DNA of 64,000 nucleotides, from NCBI GenBank assembly GCA_051294375.1, contig CM119263.1:14869574-14933573 (forward strand), written 5' to 3'. Position 1 is the first letter of the stretch. Each line of letters starts with the position of its first letter. The position numbers were made by a program, and so were the translations under genes. Shown piece by piece: positions 1 to 12,349 of the stretch. The notes below the pieces were generated by a model. The model worked only from the letters and a program-made list of their open reading frames with translations. It ran no database searches and was not told the DNA's origin. This DNA comes from Paraspadella gotoi. Taxonomy: Eukaryota > Chaetognatha.

Positions 1-2209
1 GCTGAGGAGAGTAGAGATTTTGTTTTTCGATTTCGTTGAGTTTCGTTTTTTTTTTTCTTTTGTTTTTTTGCTTTTCTTTCTTTTTTTTGTTTTTTTTTTG
101 TTTTTTGTTGTCTCGTTTTTATCTTTATTTTGTATTTTCCACGTCGGGCTCACCCGTGTGGACGCGCAAACAAGTTTAGAGTAAAGATAATTATTATTCA
201 TTCAACAACGTTATTTATAAACAATTAACAGTCAAAATCTCTAGATGCTAAGTCTATATACAAGGTAAAGTTTTACAAAAGGGTCAACGTATTTGACCAT
301 AAAGGTCAACGTTTTGGGGTTTTGACAATATAAATAAGTTGGGGTAATGAGCGATGATTAAGTCAGTAAGGTCATTGTTGGTTTTTGACCGTTGGTTGGC
401 GTGTTCTCGAAGTGTTTCGTCCACAAGGGGTTATGTTAGTTTATTATAATTTAATCCGAGGTTCGTAAAAAATTTTATTTGTTGCTTCTTTATTCGTGAA
501 AACAAAAATATTTGTTTCTTATGAATATGATACTGCATTAAGAAAATGGCCGAAAATATTAGATTTGTGATATTTTTTATTTGTTTTTACCCTTCCCAGG
601 ATATAATCTCTTCAACTCTGTTATCGAAATAATAATCTCTTGAAAAATTTTCTTTCAAAATCCTCTCTTTCATCCTCCGCCCCCCCCCCCCTCCCCCCCC
701 CTCCGCACCCCTGTTGAGAAAAAAGAAAACCCGTTTTCGAGGCCCAAATTCGGGAATATATCGGTGAAAAACAAGGACTCGGACGAGGGCATCCCGCATC
801 GCAGCACGTCAATCTCGCACAAGAAAGCTTTAGCGTCACGCGGAACCAACACAACCAACAACGACGACTGACGAAAGATAATCAATAGTCACATCCCACG
901 AGGAAAATTCTCGACAGTTAATGTTATGTTTTAAAAACTTCAGCGGTTGATGCATGTTTTACAGCCCCTAGTAACCTCAATAGCAAACGACAACCAATGA
1001 CGACGACAGTCTGGAACCGAAAACAACTCGTTATCGATAATTGACAAGGAGAAAAAGCCGAGTCCGGGGCAGCCATTTTAAAAAAGGGACGACACCCGGG
1101 TATAGCAAAGGGATGAATTGACAAAATAACGAGACGGAGAAAAAAAGAGAAACCGACGCGATTCCGATGTTTTTTACGACAAGAGATACGCTACAAGTCG
1201 TACCATTCGAAAAAAAAGTTTTATATCTCTGCTCTCGCAGGCTCAGGCTGAAGCCCTTGATCTCCGAGAGCGATCCGTTGTTTACGTTCGAAATTAAAAT
1301 CAATTGAGAAGTTTCTCGATTTTAAAATACCTTCGACAGTCAGGGAAGACGAAACAGCGAAATTAAAAAAAAAATAAGAGTAAAAATAAAAAAAAGAACA
1401 AATAATCCCAGCAGAGAATAACGAGGGAAAGGCGAGCGTTGCATTATAATAAGCCGCAAATAGACACGGTACTGAACAGTGAACACGATCTTCCGACACA
1501 AACACCTCTCTTCTCCTACTTTACTCTCTCTCCTCTCTCTCTCATCTCTCTTCTCTCTCTCTCTGTCTCTCTCTAATCTCTCTCTCTCTCTCTCTCTCCT
1601 CTCATCTCTCTTCTCTCTTCTCGTCGATTATACGTGTCCATTATCTAAAAATTCCATAACTCCGCGTATCGTAAGAAAAAAAATTATTCTCACCGAGGAA
1701 AATAAAAAATGAAATGAGCATTAAAACATGACTGCGTGTGAAGGAAAACGCAGCAGAGTGGCTCCGATTGCCGGGGCTAATCACCGACAGCAACGACGAA
1801 TCTGCTCGTGCGAAGCCGAGACCGAAAAAAAAAAAGTCAAACTCACTTCCAAATAAATCATTTTTGTTTCTTTTTTTAAAAAACAGAGCAAAACAGACGT
1901 CGCCTTGTTACAAGCGTAAAGTATTATCCTGCTCCGTTTCGCCCAATTTGATTAGCGACAAGAGGAAAAGAAAAAAAAAAAAAAAAAAAAGAGAGAGAGA
2001 GGAGAGGAGAGAGACGGAGAGAGATGTAGAGGAGGAAGAGAGAGAGAGAGGAAGGAGGAGAGAGAGACGAGAGCAGAGGCCGCCAATAAATTTCTTTCGA
2101 TAATGATTACAACAACGAGTTATCTTTATGGCAAGACGTACTGATATGGCACCCACTTCATTGCTGACTCATCATTCCCTTGGGATCCCTTCACTCTCTC
2201 GAAAAAAGA

Positions 2210-2222
2210 GGAAAAAAAGAAA

Positions 2223-2253
<31 letters not shown>

Positions 2254-2332
2254 AAAGAAAGAAAAGAAAGAAAGAAAGAAAAAGAAAGAAAAAAGAAAGA
2301 AAGAAAAGAAAAAGAGAAAGAAAGAGAAAAAA

Positions 2333-2381
<49 letters not shown>

Positions 2382-2470
2382 AAAAAGAAAGAAAGAAAAA
2401 AAAAGAGAAAGAAAGACGACAGACAGACAGACAGATAGACAGACAGACAGACAGGCAGAAAAGAAACAGT
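2210..2470. repeat. GAAA/GAAAA microsatellite followed by GACA tract
   Basis: Imperfect GAAA and GAAAA units run from about 2210 to 2415, followed by GACA units to about 2455. The same compound tract is in copy B at about 7175-7430, with small length differences. Lys/Arg-rich frames on + and Phe/Ser-rich frames on - are artefacts of the tract. Confidence 0.9.
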
Positions 2471-3109
2471 GACACAGACTTCTGACCCCAGATATGATTA
2501 TCAGCGGTTATCTCTACTTCATCGCACCTGCATGGCTCCTCATTAACTGAACGCTTCGAACAAAGTTCAAACCCTGAAATAATCCCTGCAAACCGCCCCT
2601 CTCTTCCCTCCCCCACTCAGTCTTTTAAGCTGTCGGGAATAGAGAGAGCCACCACCCGGGGTAACAGGGCCGCCACCAGCACCACCACCGGGTCCAACCA
2701 CCGCCATTGCCACCGCCATTGCCACCGCCACCGCCGGCCTCCTCAACCCGTGGGCGTTTGCTGAGATCTCATAGATCGTTTCTCTCTGCTAATGATTCTG
2801 TCAGAGAATCTTCTTCTAAAACCTCTGAATCGTCTTGACTTGGAAAGAGTTGAAAGATTCGGGTTTTTTTTTTTCGGTGAAAATCGATCGCGATCAATTA
2901 CATGAAAAAAGGAACATTTTTTCATTCGTAAAATGATACTAATCTTCATTAAAACTATATTCGTAGTTTTTGCAGAGATGTTCACCCAGACTTTTTCGCA
3001 TGAATGTTCTTACTTTGTTACGTCTTTTTTTATTAAAATGTGTTAAATAGAGAAACTGAAAAAAAAACAAAAAACAAAAAAAAACCAAAAAAAACCAAAA
3101 AAAAACCGC

Positions 3110-3134
3110 NNNNNNNNNNNNNNNNNNNNNNNNN
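3110..3134. other. Assembly gap, 25 N
   Basis: Twenty-five undetermined bases sit after an A/C-rich tract inside duplication copy A. Copy B reads through the equivalent point (about 8068) with no gap, so the missing sequence may be very short. Confidence 0.95.
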
Positions 3135-3298
3135 GTTTAACAAGCTACGTCATAATTTGCCAGTTCATTCCACCGGCGCCACGGTCGATGATTCGAAGGT
3201 GGTCCGACCAACCGACGGGGCAGATATATTTCAGCCTTTGTTGTGCTTCATGGAAAACATGACGAAGAGCTCTTTATGATGGGTCGTTGTGAAAAACA

Positions 3299-4740
3299 TC
3301 AGCGCACAGGAGAGAGTTTTGAGTCGTTTCCGCCGGCGACGCGGGCGACTAGCGGCCGACCGGCGTTGCATTGACGGGTGCCATGGCATGTGCGGCCAGT
3401 TCCGCGGTTAGTTTCCATGGCATCTTGGAACGCGTTTGGCACCAAGTTGAAGATGGTAGAAACACTTGCGCTTCTTCAACCCTATGGAGCGGTCGCGCGT
3501 GTGTGGAGGGTCATGAGCGGGGCGTCAAAATTGGGCGCCCGTTGCTGACTGCGTTTGCGCTGCTGCATTTTGGGGCCGTTGCTGTGATGGGCCGCTGCTG
3601 TGAGTGAGGAAGGGGCGCTGCGTTGAGCGGCGAAAGGTGCAGCTCTGTCTTACTCTTGCGGTTTGCTGTACGAGATGGCGGCGTTCTATCCTCGGTGTTT
3701 GAGAATCGTCCATGAAGCTCCAGTGGCTCGTCCGTATGGACCTCACTGATGGTGACGGCGGTTCACCGTGGATGAGGAGGCGATCGGAAAGCTTCTGAGT
3801 TTGGCCGACGGGGAGGGAAGAATTTCGTCGGCAATCCTTGGCGATGTCGGACGCGGCTTTTGTCCTTCCTGACAGCGTTGTTCCCGGACGGCTTTTTTGA
3901 GGAAGGGCGGCGAGCAATGATGGCGGCACCTTTGTATTATCTATTGGTGAGGCCTTCGAGGGACGCGTCGTCGCAGAGAGGGTGCTGGGAAGAAGTGACG
4001 CCTTTCTAGTGACGTCTCTTCAGCGCTTTTGCGGCGCGCCTGTGGTCTTCGCCATAGATCTTCTGCAATGTGGAAGGACCAGGTTCTCTGTGAGGCCGTC
4101 CTGGACCTTCGTCGATGCGGTAAAAAGACCGTGTGGAGATCAGCCACCGGGGGGCCCCTGTGGGGGGGAGAAGATTGGTATTGGCCGCTGAGGGTTTTAG
4201 CGCCTTCTTCTCCGCCGGGCTCGGTGACGCCGCGGTTGGCTGCCGAATTCCACAGCGGTTGGTCTAGCCACTTTCGATGTGGTCCGCGGGTCGAAAGTCG
4301 TCAGCTTTTAGGATTTCTCCTTCTTGCAGGGGCATGGAAGGGGGTCTGAGGGTGGGTTGGTTACTGTCCGCGGGGCTGGCGGGCGTCGCTTGGCGCCGTC
4401 TTCACTGTTGGCGGGCAACTTATCCGTTGAAGCGGTGGCTGATGCGTCGCTGAAGTGAGGGCTTTGGTTCTTTCCCCTGTTACCGCGGGCTCCTAGTTTG
4501 GCATTTTGATTGATCTCAAAGACCATTTGCAAAAAAAGTTTTCTCCAATTTGTACTTCGGAGACAGTCGCGGAGTATGAGGAGCGCCGTCGTGAACGCAG
4601 TACATCTCGGCCGGGCGTTGTCGGAGTGGGGAAGCGTTTTCGCGTATTTCACAGGCATTGGCGGTTTCTCCCTCTTCGTCAGCTGGCGTTGCAGGCGGTG
4701 AGAAACACTTGGATGGTGTGAATGCAGGCATTTTAAAAAA
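3299..4740. other. GC-rich unassigned segment between the duplication copies
   Basis: This 1.4 kb is much richer in G+C than its surroundings and has short open frames on both strands (for example 3525-3929 on - and 4029-4349 on +). None shows a recognisable domain or a convincing splice structure. The change in base composition at both edges is sharp. It could be a CpG-rich promoter or exon region of an unrecognised gene, or foreign or misassembled sequence. I see no assignable gene. Confidence 0.4.
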
Positions 4741-4963
4741 GGTTTAATTCAATTTGAAAAATTATTTGCGTATGAAAAATGGATTCGAGTTTGAAAAAAA
4801 TGATTCAATTTTTAAAAAATACTCGTTTGAGTTGAAAAAAAAAAAAATATGAGTTAAAAAAAAAAATATTTGTTTGGGTTGAAAAAAGAAAAAAAAATAG
4901 TTTTGAAAAATGGATTCGAATCGAAAACTTTTTAAAAGAGAAAAAAATAATCTTTGGCAAAAA
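4741..4963. other. A/T-rich low-complexity spacer
   Basis: This stretch is built of loosely repeated GAAAAA/TTTGA words. Nothing coding is seen. It leads directly into duplication copy B. Confidence 0.6.
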
Positions 4964-7180
4964 GCTGAGGAGAGTAGAGATTTTGTTTTTCGATTTCGTT
5001 GAGTTTCGTTTTTTTTTTTCTTTTGTTTTTTTGCTTTTCTTTCTTTTTTTTGTTTTTTTTTTGTTTTTTGTTGTCTCGTTTTTATCTTTATTTTGTATTT
5101 TCCACGTCGGGCTCACCCGTGTGGACGCGCAAACAAGTTTAGAGTAAAGATAATTATTATTCATTCAACAACGTTATTTATAAACAATTAACAGTCAAAA
5201 TCTCTAGATGCTAAGTCTATATACAAGGTAAAGTTTTACAAAAGGGTCAACGTATTTGACCATAAAGGTCAACGTTTTGGGGTTTTGACAATATAAATAA
5301 GTTGGGGTAATGAGCGATGATTAAGTCAGTAAGGTCATTGTTGGTTTTTGACCGTTGGTTGGCGTGTTCTCGAAGTGTTTCGTCCACAAGGGGTTATGTT
5401 AGTTTATTATAATTTAATCCGAGGTCGTAAAAATTTTTATTTGTTTGCTTCTTTATTCGTGAAAACAAAAAATTTGTTCTCTTGAATATTGATACTTGAT
5501 TAAAAAATGGCCGAAAATATTAGATTTGTGATATTTTTTATTGTTTTTACCCTTCCCAGGATATAAATCTCTCTCAACTCTGTTATCCGAATTAATAAAT
5601 CTCTTGAAAAATTTTTTCTAAAATCCTCTCTTTCATCCTCCGCCCTCCCCCCCTCCCCCCCCCTCCGCCCCCCTTTGAAAAAAAAAAACCCGTTTCGTAG
5701 GCACCAAATTCGGGAATATATCTGAGTGAAAAACAAAGGACCGGACGAGGGCATCCCGCATCGCAGACGTCAATCTCGCACAAGAAGCTAGCGTACGCGG
5801 AACCAACACAACCAACGACGACGACGACGAAGATAATCAATAGTCACATCCCACGAGGGGAAAATTCTCGGACTAGTTAATGATTATTTTTAAAACTCAG
5901 CGGTTGATGCATGTTTTACAGTCCCCCTAGTAACCTCAAGCTAGCAAACGACAACAATGACGACGACAGTTCTGGAACCGAAAACAATCGTATCGAATAA
6001 TTGACAAGGAGAAAAAGCCGAGTCCGGGGCAGCCATTTAAAAAAGGGACGACCCGGATATAGCAAAGAGTGTGAATTGCAAATAACGAGACGGAGGAAGA
6101 AAAAGAGAAACGAACGACGATTCGATGTTTTTTACGACAAAGAGATACGTACATTCGTACCATTCGAAAAAAAGAAGTTTTAGTACTCTGCTTCAGTGCG
6201 CAAGTCGGCGTGGTCTCCGACTCCGAGAGCGATCCAGTTGTTTACGTTTCGAAATTAAAATCAATTGGAGAGTTTCTCGATTTTAAAATACCTTCGACAG
6301 TCAGGGAAGAACGAAAACAGCGAAAATAAAAAAAAAATAAGAGTAAAAATAAAAAAAAAACAGAATAACCCAGCAGAGAAATAAGAGAGAAAGGGAGCGT
6401 TCATTTAATAAGCGCAAATGACAGGACCTGAACAGTGAACACGATCGTCCGACACAAACACGTCCTCTCTCTCTCTCTCCTCTCCTCTTTCTCCTCTCTC
6501 ACTCTCTCTTCTCTCTCTCTCTGCTCTCTCTCAATCTCTCTCTCTGCTCTCTCTCTCTCTCTCCATTCTCTCTTCTCTCATCTCTCGTCAATTTAGTTCC
6601 ATGTATATAAAAATTCATAACTCCGCGATATCGTAAGAAAAAAAATTATTTCTCACCGAGGAAAATAAAAAATGAAATGAGCATTAAAACATGACTGCGT
6701 GTGAAGGAAAACGCAGCAGAGTGGCTCCGATTGCCGGGGCTAATCACCGACAGCAACGACGAATCTGCTCGTGCGAAGCCGAGACCGAAAAAAAAAAAGT
6801 CAAACTCACTTCCAAATAAATCATTTTGTTTCTTTTTTTAAAAAACAGAGCAAAACAGACGTCGCCTTGTTACAAGCGTAAAGTATTATCCTGCTCCGTT
6901 TCGCCCAATTTGATTAGCGACAAGAGGAAAAGAAAAAAAAAAAAAAAAAAAAGAGAGAGAGAGGAGAGGAGAGAGACGGAGAGAGATGTAGAGGAGGAAG
7001 AGAGAGAGAGAGGAAGGAGGAGAGAGAGACGAGAGAGAGGCGCCAATAAATTTCTTTCGATATGATTACAACAACGAGTTATCTTTATGGCAAGACGACT
7101 GATATGGCACCCACTTCATTGCTGACTCATCATTCCCTTGGGATCCCTTCACTCTCTCGAAAAAAGAGGAAAAAAAGAAA

Positions 7181-7211
<31 letters not shown>

Positions 7212-7296
7212 AAAGAAAGAAAAGAAAGAAAGAAAGAAAGAAGAAAGAAGAAAAGAAAGAAAGAAAAGAAAAAGAGAAAGAAAGAGAAAAAGAGAA

Positions 7297-7329
<33 letters not shown>

Positions 7330-8233
7330 AAAGAAAGAAAGAAAAAAGAAAGAAAGAAAAAAAAAGAGAAAGAAAGACGACAGACAGACAGACAGATAGA
7401 CAGACAGACAGACAGGCAGAAAAGAAACAGTGACACAGACTTCTGACCCCAGATATGATTATCAGCGGTTATCTCTACTTCATCGCACCTGCATGGCTCC
7501 TCATTAACTGAACGCTTCGAACAAAGTTCAAACCCTGAAATAATCCCTGCAAACCGCCCCTCTCTTCCCTCCCCACTCAGTCTTTTAAGCTGTCGGGAAT
7601 AGAGAGAGCCACCACCCGGGGTAACAGGGCCGCCACCAGCACCACCACCGGGTCCAACCACCGCCATTGCCACCGCCATTGCCACCGCCACCGCCGGCCT
7701 CCTCAACCCGTGGGCGTTTGCTGAGATCTCATAGATCGTTTCTCTCTGCTAATGATTCTGTCAGAGAATCTTCTTCTAAAACCTCTGAATCGTCTTGACT
7801 TGGAAAGAGTTGAAAAGATTCGGGTTTTTTTTTTTCGGTGAAAATCGATCGCGATCAATTACATGAAAAAAGGAACATTTTTTCATTCGTAAAATGATAC
7901 TAATCTTCATTAAAACTATATTCGTAGTTTTTGCAGAGATGTTCACCCAGACTTTTTCGCATGAATGTTCTTACTTTGTTACGTCTTTTTTTATTAAAAT
8001 GTGTTAAATAGAGAAACTGAAAAAAAAACAAAAAACAAAAAAAAACCAAAAAAAACAAAAAAAAACCGACGTTTAACAAGCTACGTCATAATTTGCCAGT
8101 TCATCCACCGGCGCCACGGTCGATGATTTCGAAGGTGGTCCGACCAACCGACGGGGCAGATATATTCAGCTTTGTTGTGCTTCATGGAAACATGACGAAG
8201 AGAGCTCTTTATGATGGTCGTTGGTGAAAAACA
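4964..8233. repeat. Direct duplication, copy B (about 3.3 kb)
   Basis: Second copy of the segment at 1-3298, offset by 4,963 bp and in the same orientation. It includes the same CT tract (6465-6590), GAAA/GACA microsatellite (7175-7430) and GC-rich tail (7600-7710). After about 8233 it diverges from copy A and runs into a GA microsatellite. No gene is evident. Confidence 0.85.
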
Positions 8234-8259
8234 AAGGGAAATAAATGAGGAGGAATATT

Positions 8260-8277
8260 CGGGAAGAGAGAAAGAGC

Positions 8278-8311
<34 letters not shown>

Positions 8312-8400
8312 GAGAGGAGAGAGAGAGAGAGGAGAGAGAGAGAGAAGAGANNNNNNNNNNNNNNNNNNNNNNNNNGAGAGAGAAGAGAGAGAAGAGAGGC
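8260..8400. repeat. GA microsatellite interrupted by an N gap
   Basis: GAGA units flank a 25-N gap at 8351-8375. The gap lies inside the repeat, so it is probably an assembly break at simple sequence. Ser/Leu- and Glu/Arg-rich frames here are artefacts. Confidence 0.9.
8351..8375. other. Assembly gap, 25 N
   Basis: Twenty-five undetermined bases within the GA tract. Confidence 0.95.
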
Positions 8401-8861
8401 GCCATTGCTCATCCACGTCATCATGACCGTGATCTTCTTCTTCATCATCATTATTCTTTGAGACGGTAATGACTCCCAGACAAAGATGGAAGACGGTTTC
8501 GTGACAAAACAACCGCATAACCGTCTTTACAATCTCATTCGTCTTTGTACCCGCTCACGGTTTTCTCGTCGTCGTCGTCGTCGTCGTCGTCGATGATTGA
8601 TTTGATTAATCACCTTACGAATGCATTTTCATCGGCGTCATCAAAGAATATTGCGTCTTTTCTCGACGGGTGCAAATGAAATGGAACTTGCTGCGATGCA
8701 CCTGTGAGAAGGCTGAATTTCATACGAAAGCGCGGAATAATCTGTAAAAAGCGAAGTTCCTTTTTAAACGTGTCTATCAGACGAGAAGTTAGTCGTCAAT
8801 GTGAAGTGAAGAAGATGAAGAAGAGCAATGGGCCAATGAGGGATGAAATGAAATATTATTA

Positions 8862-9082
8862 AATACGTATTATACCACTTTATTAATAGGAAGTCAGGTA
8901 CTGCGGGAGTGAATAACCGAGACTGTGTGAGAGTCTTGATTCAAAGCTTGTAGGCTCCTGCTATGTTATTATCTTGTTAGAGGGATGCAGGTCTTAACTC
9001 ACCAGAGCCTGTCCAAAGTTAGTGATAAGATAGCTTATTTATTAAATGAATTGATATTCTTTATATTAACTGTAATTATTTC
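8862..9082 (+). repeat. Dispersed repeat family F, diverged copy
   Basis: Matches the unit at 60585-60795 and, inverted, at 46350-46590, 46680-46912 and 51568-51710. Shared words include AAGTCAGGTACT, GAGTCTTGATT and GATAGCTTATTTATTAAATG. This copy is the most diverged. No coding capacity or clear polymerase III promoter is recognised. Confidence 0.75.
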
Positions 9083-9943
9083 ATAACTACAGCTACCTAC
9101 TAGTACGTACACTAAGATCAGGCCTTTTAAGTTAAATTGGTTAATTCCACGACAGGGACGATTATGTTTTCGTCTTGGGGTCATTTTCTTTTGCCTACTT
9201 CCTCCTTGGCTTCCTCCCTTTTGACCCACTCCCCACAAAGCCGCCCACTCGGCCTCATCGTCATTTTCCTCCCGCACAAAGCCTCCCCCGCGGAGGCCTC
9301 CCGCCTCGTTTCGACTTCCACCTCCGAAACGCCGCCACGCGCTGTCCACGCCTTCCCCGGACCTCCTGCTTGGGGCCAGGCCAGATGCATAACGGAAGAA
9401 TGGCCAGAAGGTAGGAGGATCGCGGCAGAGCCTCGACCGGACTCGTCTCGAGAGGGCGTCCATTAGAATAAGCGAGACGAGAAAAGGATAGTTAATATCT
9501 AACGACGCAAAAACCGAAGGCGCGAGGTCCAGCACCAAGATCTCGGTCTCGCAACAACTACAACTCTCCTGACCTTTGACCTCGCTCCAAGTCACGTGAT
9601 CCTTTTGACCCGAAAAGCCTTAAATCTTGGCCTAAATTCGCGGGTTTTTTTCTCTCTCTCTTTTTCCTTTGAAAAGATTCGCTCCTTCTACTTTTGGCCG
9701 TTCGAGGGTTTCGGACAGTTTATGTCCCACATAAGGCGTCGCGCGTGTGATGCCATTTGACTTTGGTCGCTTTTGGTCTCGACTTTCATGTAATATGTTA
9801 ATAGGGGTTTTTTAATCTTATAAAGCGGGTTTTTCATCGTTCTTAAATATTATTTTATATCATTTCAAATATCATTTTAGGTTGGTATCGTTTGAAAAAT
9901 TAAAATTAATAAAATTAAAAATATTATTATTCCTTTATTTTTT

Positions 9944-10034
<91 letters not shown>

Positions 10035-10560
10035 CTCTTTCTTTCTTTCTTTCTCTCTTTCTTTCTTTCAGTCTATCTTTTTCCTCCCTTTTCCTTATTC
10101 GAGATCTCAAACGGCGTTTTAGCCAAGTGTCCGTCCCTTGTCATTTCGACAGTTTTTGACAACCAGGACGAGATGGGGAGACGACGCAGAGAGAGAAAGG
10201 CGAAGAAGCCGGAAGGTGGGGGTGATCGTTGGGGTGAGAGGCGGAGAGGGGCCGTTGGAGAAGGGAGATCGAATGAAGATACCAATAGAATCGATTGAGT
10301 TCAGTCTAAGAGAATCGAGTTATATTTGACTGACAATCAGAGACTATGTCGCTTGAAATAAACTAGAAATAGGAAAAGAAAGAAAGAAAAAGATGCAAGA
10401 AAATTAAATCAAAGTATTTAAGGAAAAAAAAGGAAATAGATTATACAATTACGGATTAAATAAAAACCGTTCAGAAAACCCGGAAGTAATATATTCAGCT
10501 GATTCGGACAATAAATTTATACTAAAAACCCCAAATATTCCTAATCGAATTATCAACGCT
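9083..10560. other. Intergenic stretch, no supported gene
   Basis: A GC-richer block at about 9140-9600 has long open frames on both strands (9035-9595 on -, 9137-9466 on +) but no domain or splice pattern. A perfect TTTC tract lies at about 9943-10070. A purine-rich segment follows at 10140-10300. The rest is AT-rich. Part of it could be promoter or CpG island, but nothing decides that. Confidence 0.5.
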
Positions 10561-11084
10561 CAATGTCGCCATCGGAATGGCAAGAATATTAAAGAAAAAA
10601 GGTATTCGGGTAAAAAAAAAGGGCAATGTGTGACAGGAAGAGAATGGCCTTCGGACGCGCGACCGTGGAAGACATGACAAGGACGATGCGACGACGAGGT
10701 AAGTACAGGCGACGCGATTAGCCTTCGGGCGACGACGGCGTTGACGACGACGATGATGATGATGATACAGACGATGATTACGATAACGACCCCTATCAAG
10801 GCGTTGTCATGGAGACTGGTTTGGAACGCGCGGCCTCCGTTATGCAAATGAAACCCGGACGGAGGTTTTTTTTCTTCTTCTTCTTTTCCTTCGAATCGGC
10901 GAAATCCCCTTTTCTCCGTCTTTTTTTTTTTTTTAAGGTCAGGGGAAGATGGGGAAAGTAGGGTGGTGCTGGGGAGATGGAAAGAATAAGAAAGAAATAC
11001 GGAATGAATGAAAGAAAAAATGAAGAAAGAATGAGTTAGAATTAAATATAAAATAATGGAATGATGAAAATATAAAGTAATAAA

Positions 11085-11149
<65 letters not shown>

Positions 11150-11234
11150 CTGCGACCTGAAAAACGTCCTTCTAGTCGCCTTGACTGAACAAACTCAATG
11201 CCTTTCATCCTCCTCTTCATCATCCTCATCTTCC

Positions 11235-11265
<31 letters not shown>

Positions 11266-11740
11266 CTTCATCAGTATACACGTCTTTCTTTTTGTCATCA
11301 TCAGACTTACCTAAGCGGTTAATGCAGCCGCTGCTTTTACCTGCGACCGCAGCTGCCGCCAATGATGCTACCGTCGCCGGCGCATCAGCTGCGGCGGTCG
11401 CTGCTTTCGTGCCTCACCCGCCTCGATTCGAAAACGAGGCAGGGTCGAAGCAGCGGCTGGTAAGTCAAGTTTTCGTCGACCTCACAGGACAAAAAAGGAT
11501 CGCAACAAAATGTCCGACGTTTCGTCCTCTCAACAGAAAATAAGAAAATCAAACTCACAAGAAAAACTTTTGGAAAAATAGAGAATTTAATTTAACTAAA
11601 ACGGGAGCAGGTAAAACTTTGGTTATACATAACTATAGCTTCGTTGAATAGATGATTAGTTTAACGACGATATATATATATATATATATTACTAAGGCAA
11701 AACACGCATGAAATTAGATTTTTATATTCATACTGTATAG
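10561..11740. other. Upstream region of the claudin-type gene with possible 5' UTR exons
   Basis: Two strong donor-like sites occur on the + strand: after 10698 (GAG then GTAAGT) and after 11460 (CTG then GTAAGT). The second ends a GC-rich stretch with an ATG at 11322. An acceptor-like CCAG precedes 12295, just before the claudin-type start codon. Joining 11460 to 12295 puts the upstream ATG frame into a stop before the main ATG, so these would be untranslated or uORF exons. GAAA (11081-11150) and CATCAT (about 11205-11270) microsatellites make the open frames here unreliable. Confidence 0.3.
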
Positions 11741-12120
11741 TAATTAGTATGTACTAATCTATTAAATGTTAAAATTTCAAAACAGTTTTTTCTAAGATTT
11801 TTTTGCAGATTTGAATTCGTCATAAAAAGTTGATGAAAAGAAATATAACTCTTTTTGAAAAATTCCTTCATTAAGTGGGTCAAAAATTAGAAAAAGCTAT
11901 ATTTTAAGCTGAAAATTAATTTTTTATATATTAAATATATTTTTTTTTAATTTTTAACCCACTTAATGAAAGAATTTTTAAAAATGATTTATATTTTCTT
12001 TTAACAACTTTTGACGAGGAATTCAAATCTGCAATCAAAATTAAGAAAAGCCTATTTTGAAATTTTTCGATTTTATAAGGATAGTACTATATATAAATAT
12101 AGCCTACTGCGAAAATTGAA
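11740..12120. repeat. Foldback (long hairpin) element E, copy 1
   Basis: Two arms of roughly 160-170 bp are inverted around an AT-rich centre near 11930. The left arm contains AGATTTGAATTCGTCA, then CATTAAGTGGGTCAAAAATT. The right arm carries their near complements in reverse order, ending GATAGTACTATATATAAATA. Related copies lie at about 45850-46290 and 54830-55755, both interrupted by other repeats. It behaves like a non-coding foldback MITE. Confidence 0.7.
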
Positions 12121-12349
12121 GAACATAAAATTAATTTTTTTTACAAATCAATGTTTACTGATGGTATGTTGTTTATAATTTATATTTAGAATTTTCGTAT
12201 GTAACATTCACTACGCCTTAATGTACGAGGTTTCTTACGTAATTTCAATATAAAATTCGATCATTCTTTAATCTTTATCTGTCTAAAAAACCAGATTTGT
12301 CTCCGCCTCCTCCCGAACCTCGACCTTCGTCTCGGCTCCCACCCTGACG

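Larger units (their letters stand above)
1..3298. repeat. Direct duplication, copy A (about 3.3 kb)
   Basis: This segment is repeated in the same orientation from 4964. From 1 to about 430 and from about 1680 to 3090 the copies are almost identical. Between about 440 and 1640 they differ by many one- to few-base insertions and deletions, often in homopolymers. The content is non-coding: T-rich start, a C-rich tract (about 680-705), a CT tract (1500-1640), an A/GA tract (1970-2060) and GAAA/GACA microsatellites. Open frames here are translations of these simple repeats. Homology to copy B stops near 3298. Copy A starts exactly at base 1, so its left limit is unknown. Confidence 0.85.

Noticed and set aside
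1738-2485. Lys/Arg- and Phe/Ser-rich open frames over the GAAA tract (also at 6826-7706)
   Set aside because: They translate microsatellites in several frames on both strands, with no domain.
3525-3929. 134-residue minus-strand frame in the GC-rich island
   Set aside because: No domain, competing frames on both strands, no splice structure.
9035-9595. 186-residue minus-strand frame and an overlapping plus frame
   Set aside because: GC-rich sequence lacks stops by composition; both strands are open and neither has a motif.
11181-11543. Ser-rich then Ala-rich frame upstream of the claudin-type gene
   Set aside because: The Ser run is a CATCAT microsatellite. The rest joins the claudin exon out of frame; kept only as a possible UTR exon.
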